Position numbers and translations under genes: made by a program. From contig CAZQIC010000185.1 of the NCBI GenBank assembly GCA_964593555.1, forward strand, positions 1 through 6,222: DNA of 6,222 nucleotides. The letters run 5' to 3'. Each line of letters starts with the position of its first letter. Position 1 is the stretch's first letter. Below the pieces are notes generated by a model. It was not told the DNA's origin and did not search any database. It saw only the letters and a list, made by a program, of their open reading frames with translations. This document shows, piece by piece, positions 6,176-6,222 of this stretch. Origin of the DNA: CAZQIC01 sp964593555. GTDB taxonomy: Bacteria > Bacteroidota > Bacteroidia > JAFLBG01.

Positions 6176-6184
6176 TATATTTGC
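6176..6184 (+). promoter_or_regulatory. Promoter minus-7 box for the gene at the right edge
   Basis: TATATTTGC matches the Bacteroidota minus-7 consensus TAnnTTTG exactly. It follows the terminator and a long T-rich tract, and lies 30 nt before the ATG at 6214. No clear TTTG is present at the minus-33 distance; the T-rich stretch at 6158-6174 may serve instead. The expected start of transcription is near 6190, giving a leader of about 24 nt. Confidence 0.6.
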
Positions 6185-6213
6185 AGCCTTAATCAAATTA
6201 ATTTTTATTTATA

Positions 6214-6222
6214 ATGAAAAAG
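6214..6222 (+). CDS. Start of next gene (three codons only)
   Basis: The window ends with ATG AAA AAG (Met-Lys-Lys), preceded by an AT-rich leader (TTTTTATTTATA) and a consensus minus-7 box. Met-Lys-Lys is a common start for exported proteins in this phylum, but nothing about the product can be read from three codons. Confidence 0.5.

Noticed and set aside
1..6222. Possible mobile element, CRISPR array, RNA gene or defence system.
   Set aside because: I saw no transposase or integrase motif, no regularly spaced repeats, no tRNA- or rRNA-like segment and no toxin-antitoxin pair. The genes are respiratory, lipid and envelope functions.

Overview
The window looks like chromosomal DNA from a member of the Bacteroidota. 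The base composition is AT-rich. No gene is preceded by a clear Shine-Dalgarno sequence; the start codons sit behind A/T-rich leaders. Several upstream regions carry the TAnnTTTG minus-7 box typical of that phylum. The protein content also fits: tandem small outer-membrane beta-barrels, a separate nuoC and nuoD, and a lipoprotein with a C-DGI-N-ET-DCGG-C-C motif common in this group. I cannot name a genus. All genes lie on the + strand.

Region by region: (1) 1-406 is the 3' part of an outer-membrane beta-barrel gene, closed by a perfect 19-bp hairpin terminator. (2) 646-1254 is a complete paralogue of that gene with its own signal peptide, followed by a second hairpin. (3) 1255-1441 is a regulatory gap with an 11/12-bp tandem direct repeat and a good minus-7 box. 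(4) 1442-4175 is nuoA-nuoB-nuoC-nuoD, which encodes one membrane subunit and the three hydrophilic subunits around the quinone/N2 site of respiratory complex I. (5) 4191-5261, only 15 bp after nuoD, is a membrane fatty-acid desaturase with the three histidine boxes and no cytochrome b5 domain. (6) 5262-5374 holds a separate promoter. (7) 5375-6055 is a probable lipoprotein of unknown function, followed by a terminator. (8) 6176-6222 holds a promoter and the first three codons of the next gene.

The nuo genes are close together (gaps of 63, 2 and 11 bp) and probably form one transcript that continues into the desaturase. NuoB, NuoC and NuoD build the connecting module that passes electrons to quinone, and NuoA sits beside the quinone channel. 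The cluster stops at nuoD: nuoE-N are not here, so the rest of complex I must be encoded elsewhere or be reduced. The desaturase consumes O2 and electrons in the same membrane, but its link to complex I is positional only.

I see no mobile element, CRISPR array, tRNA, rRNA or defence system. The window is mostly ordinary core metabolism and envelope genes. The points most worth checking are the break in the nuo cluster, the C-terminus of NuoD, and the regulatory repeats.
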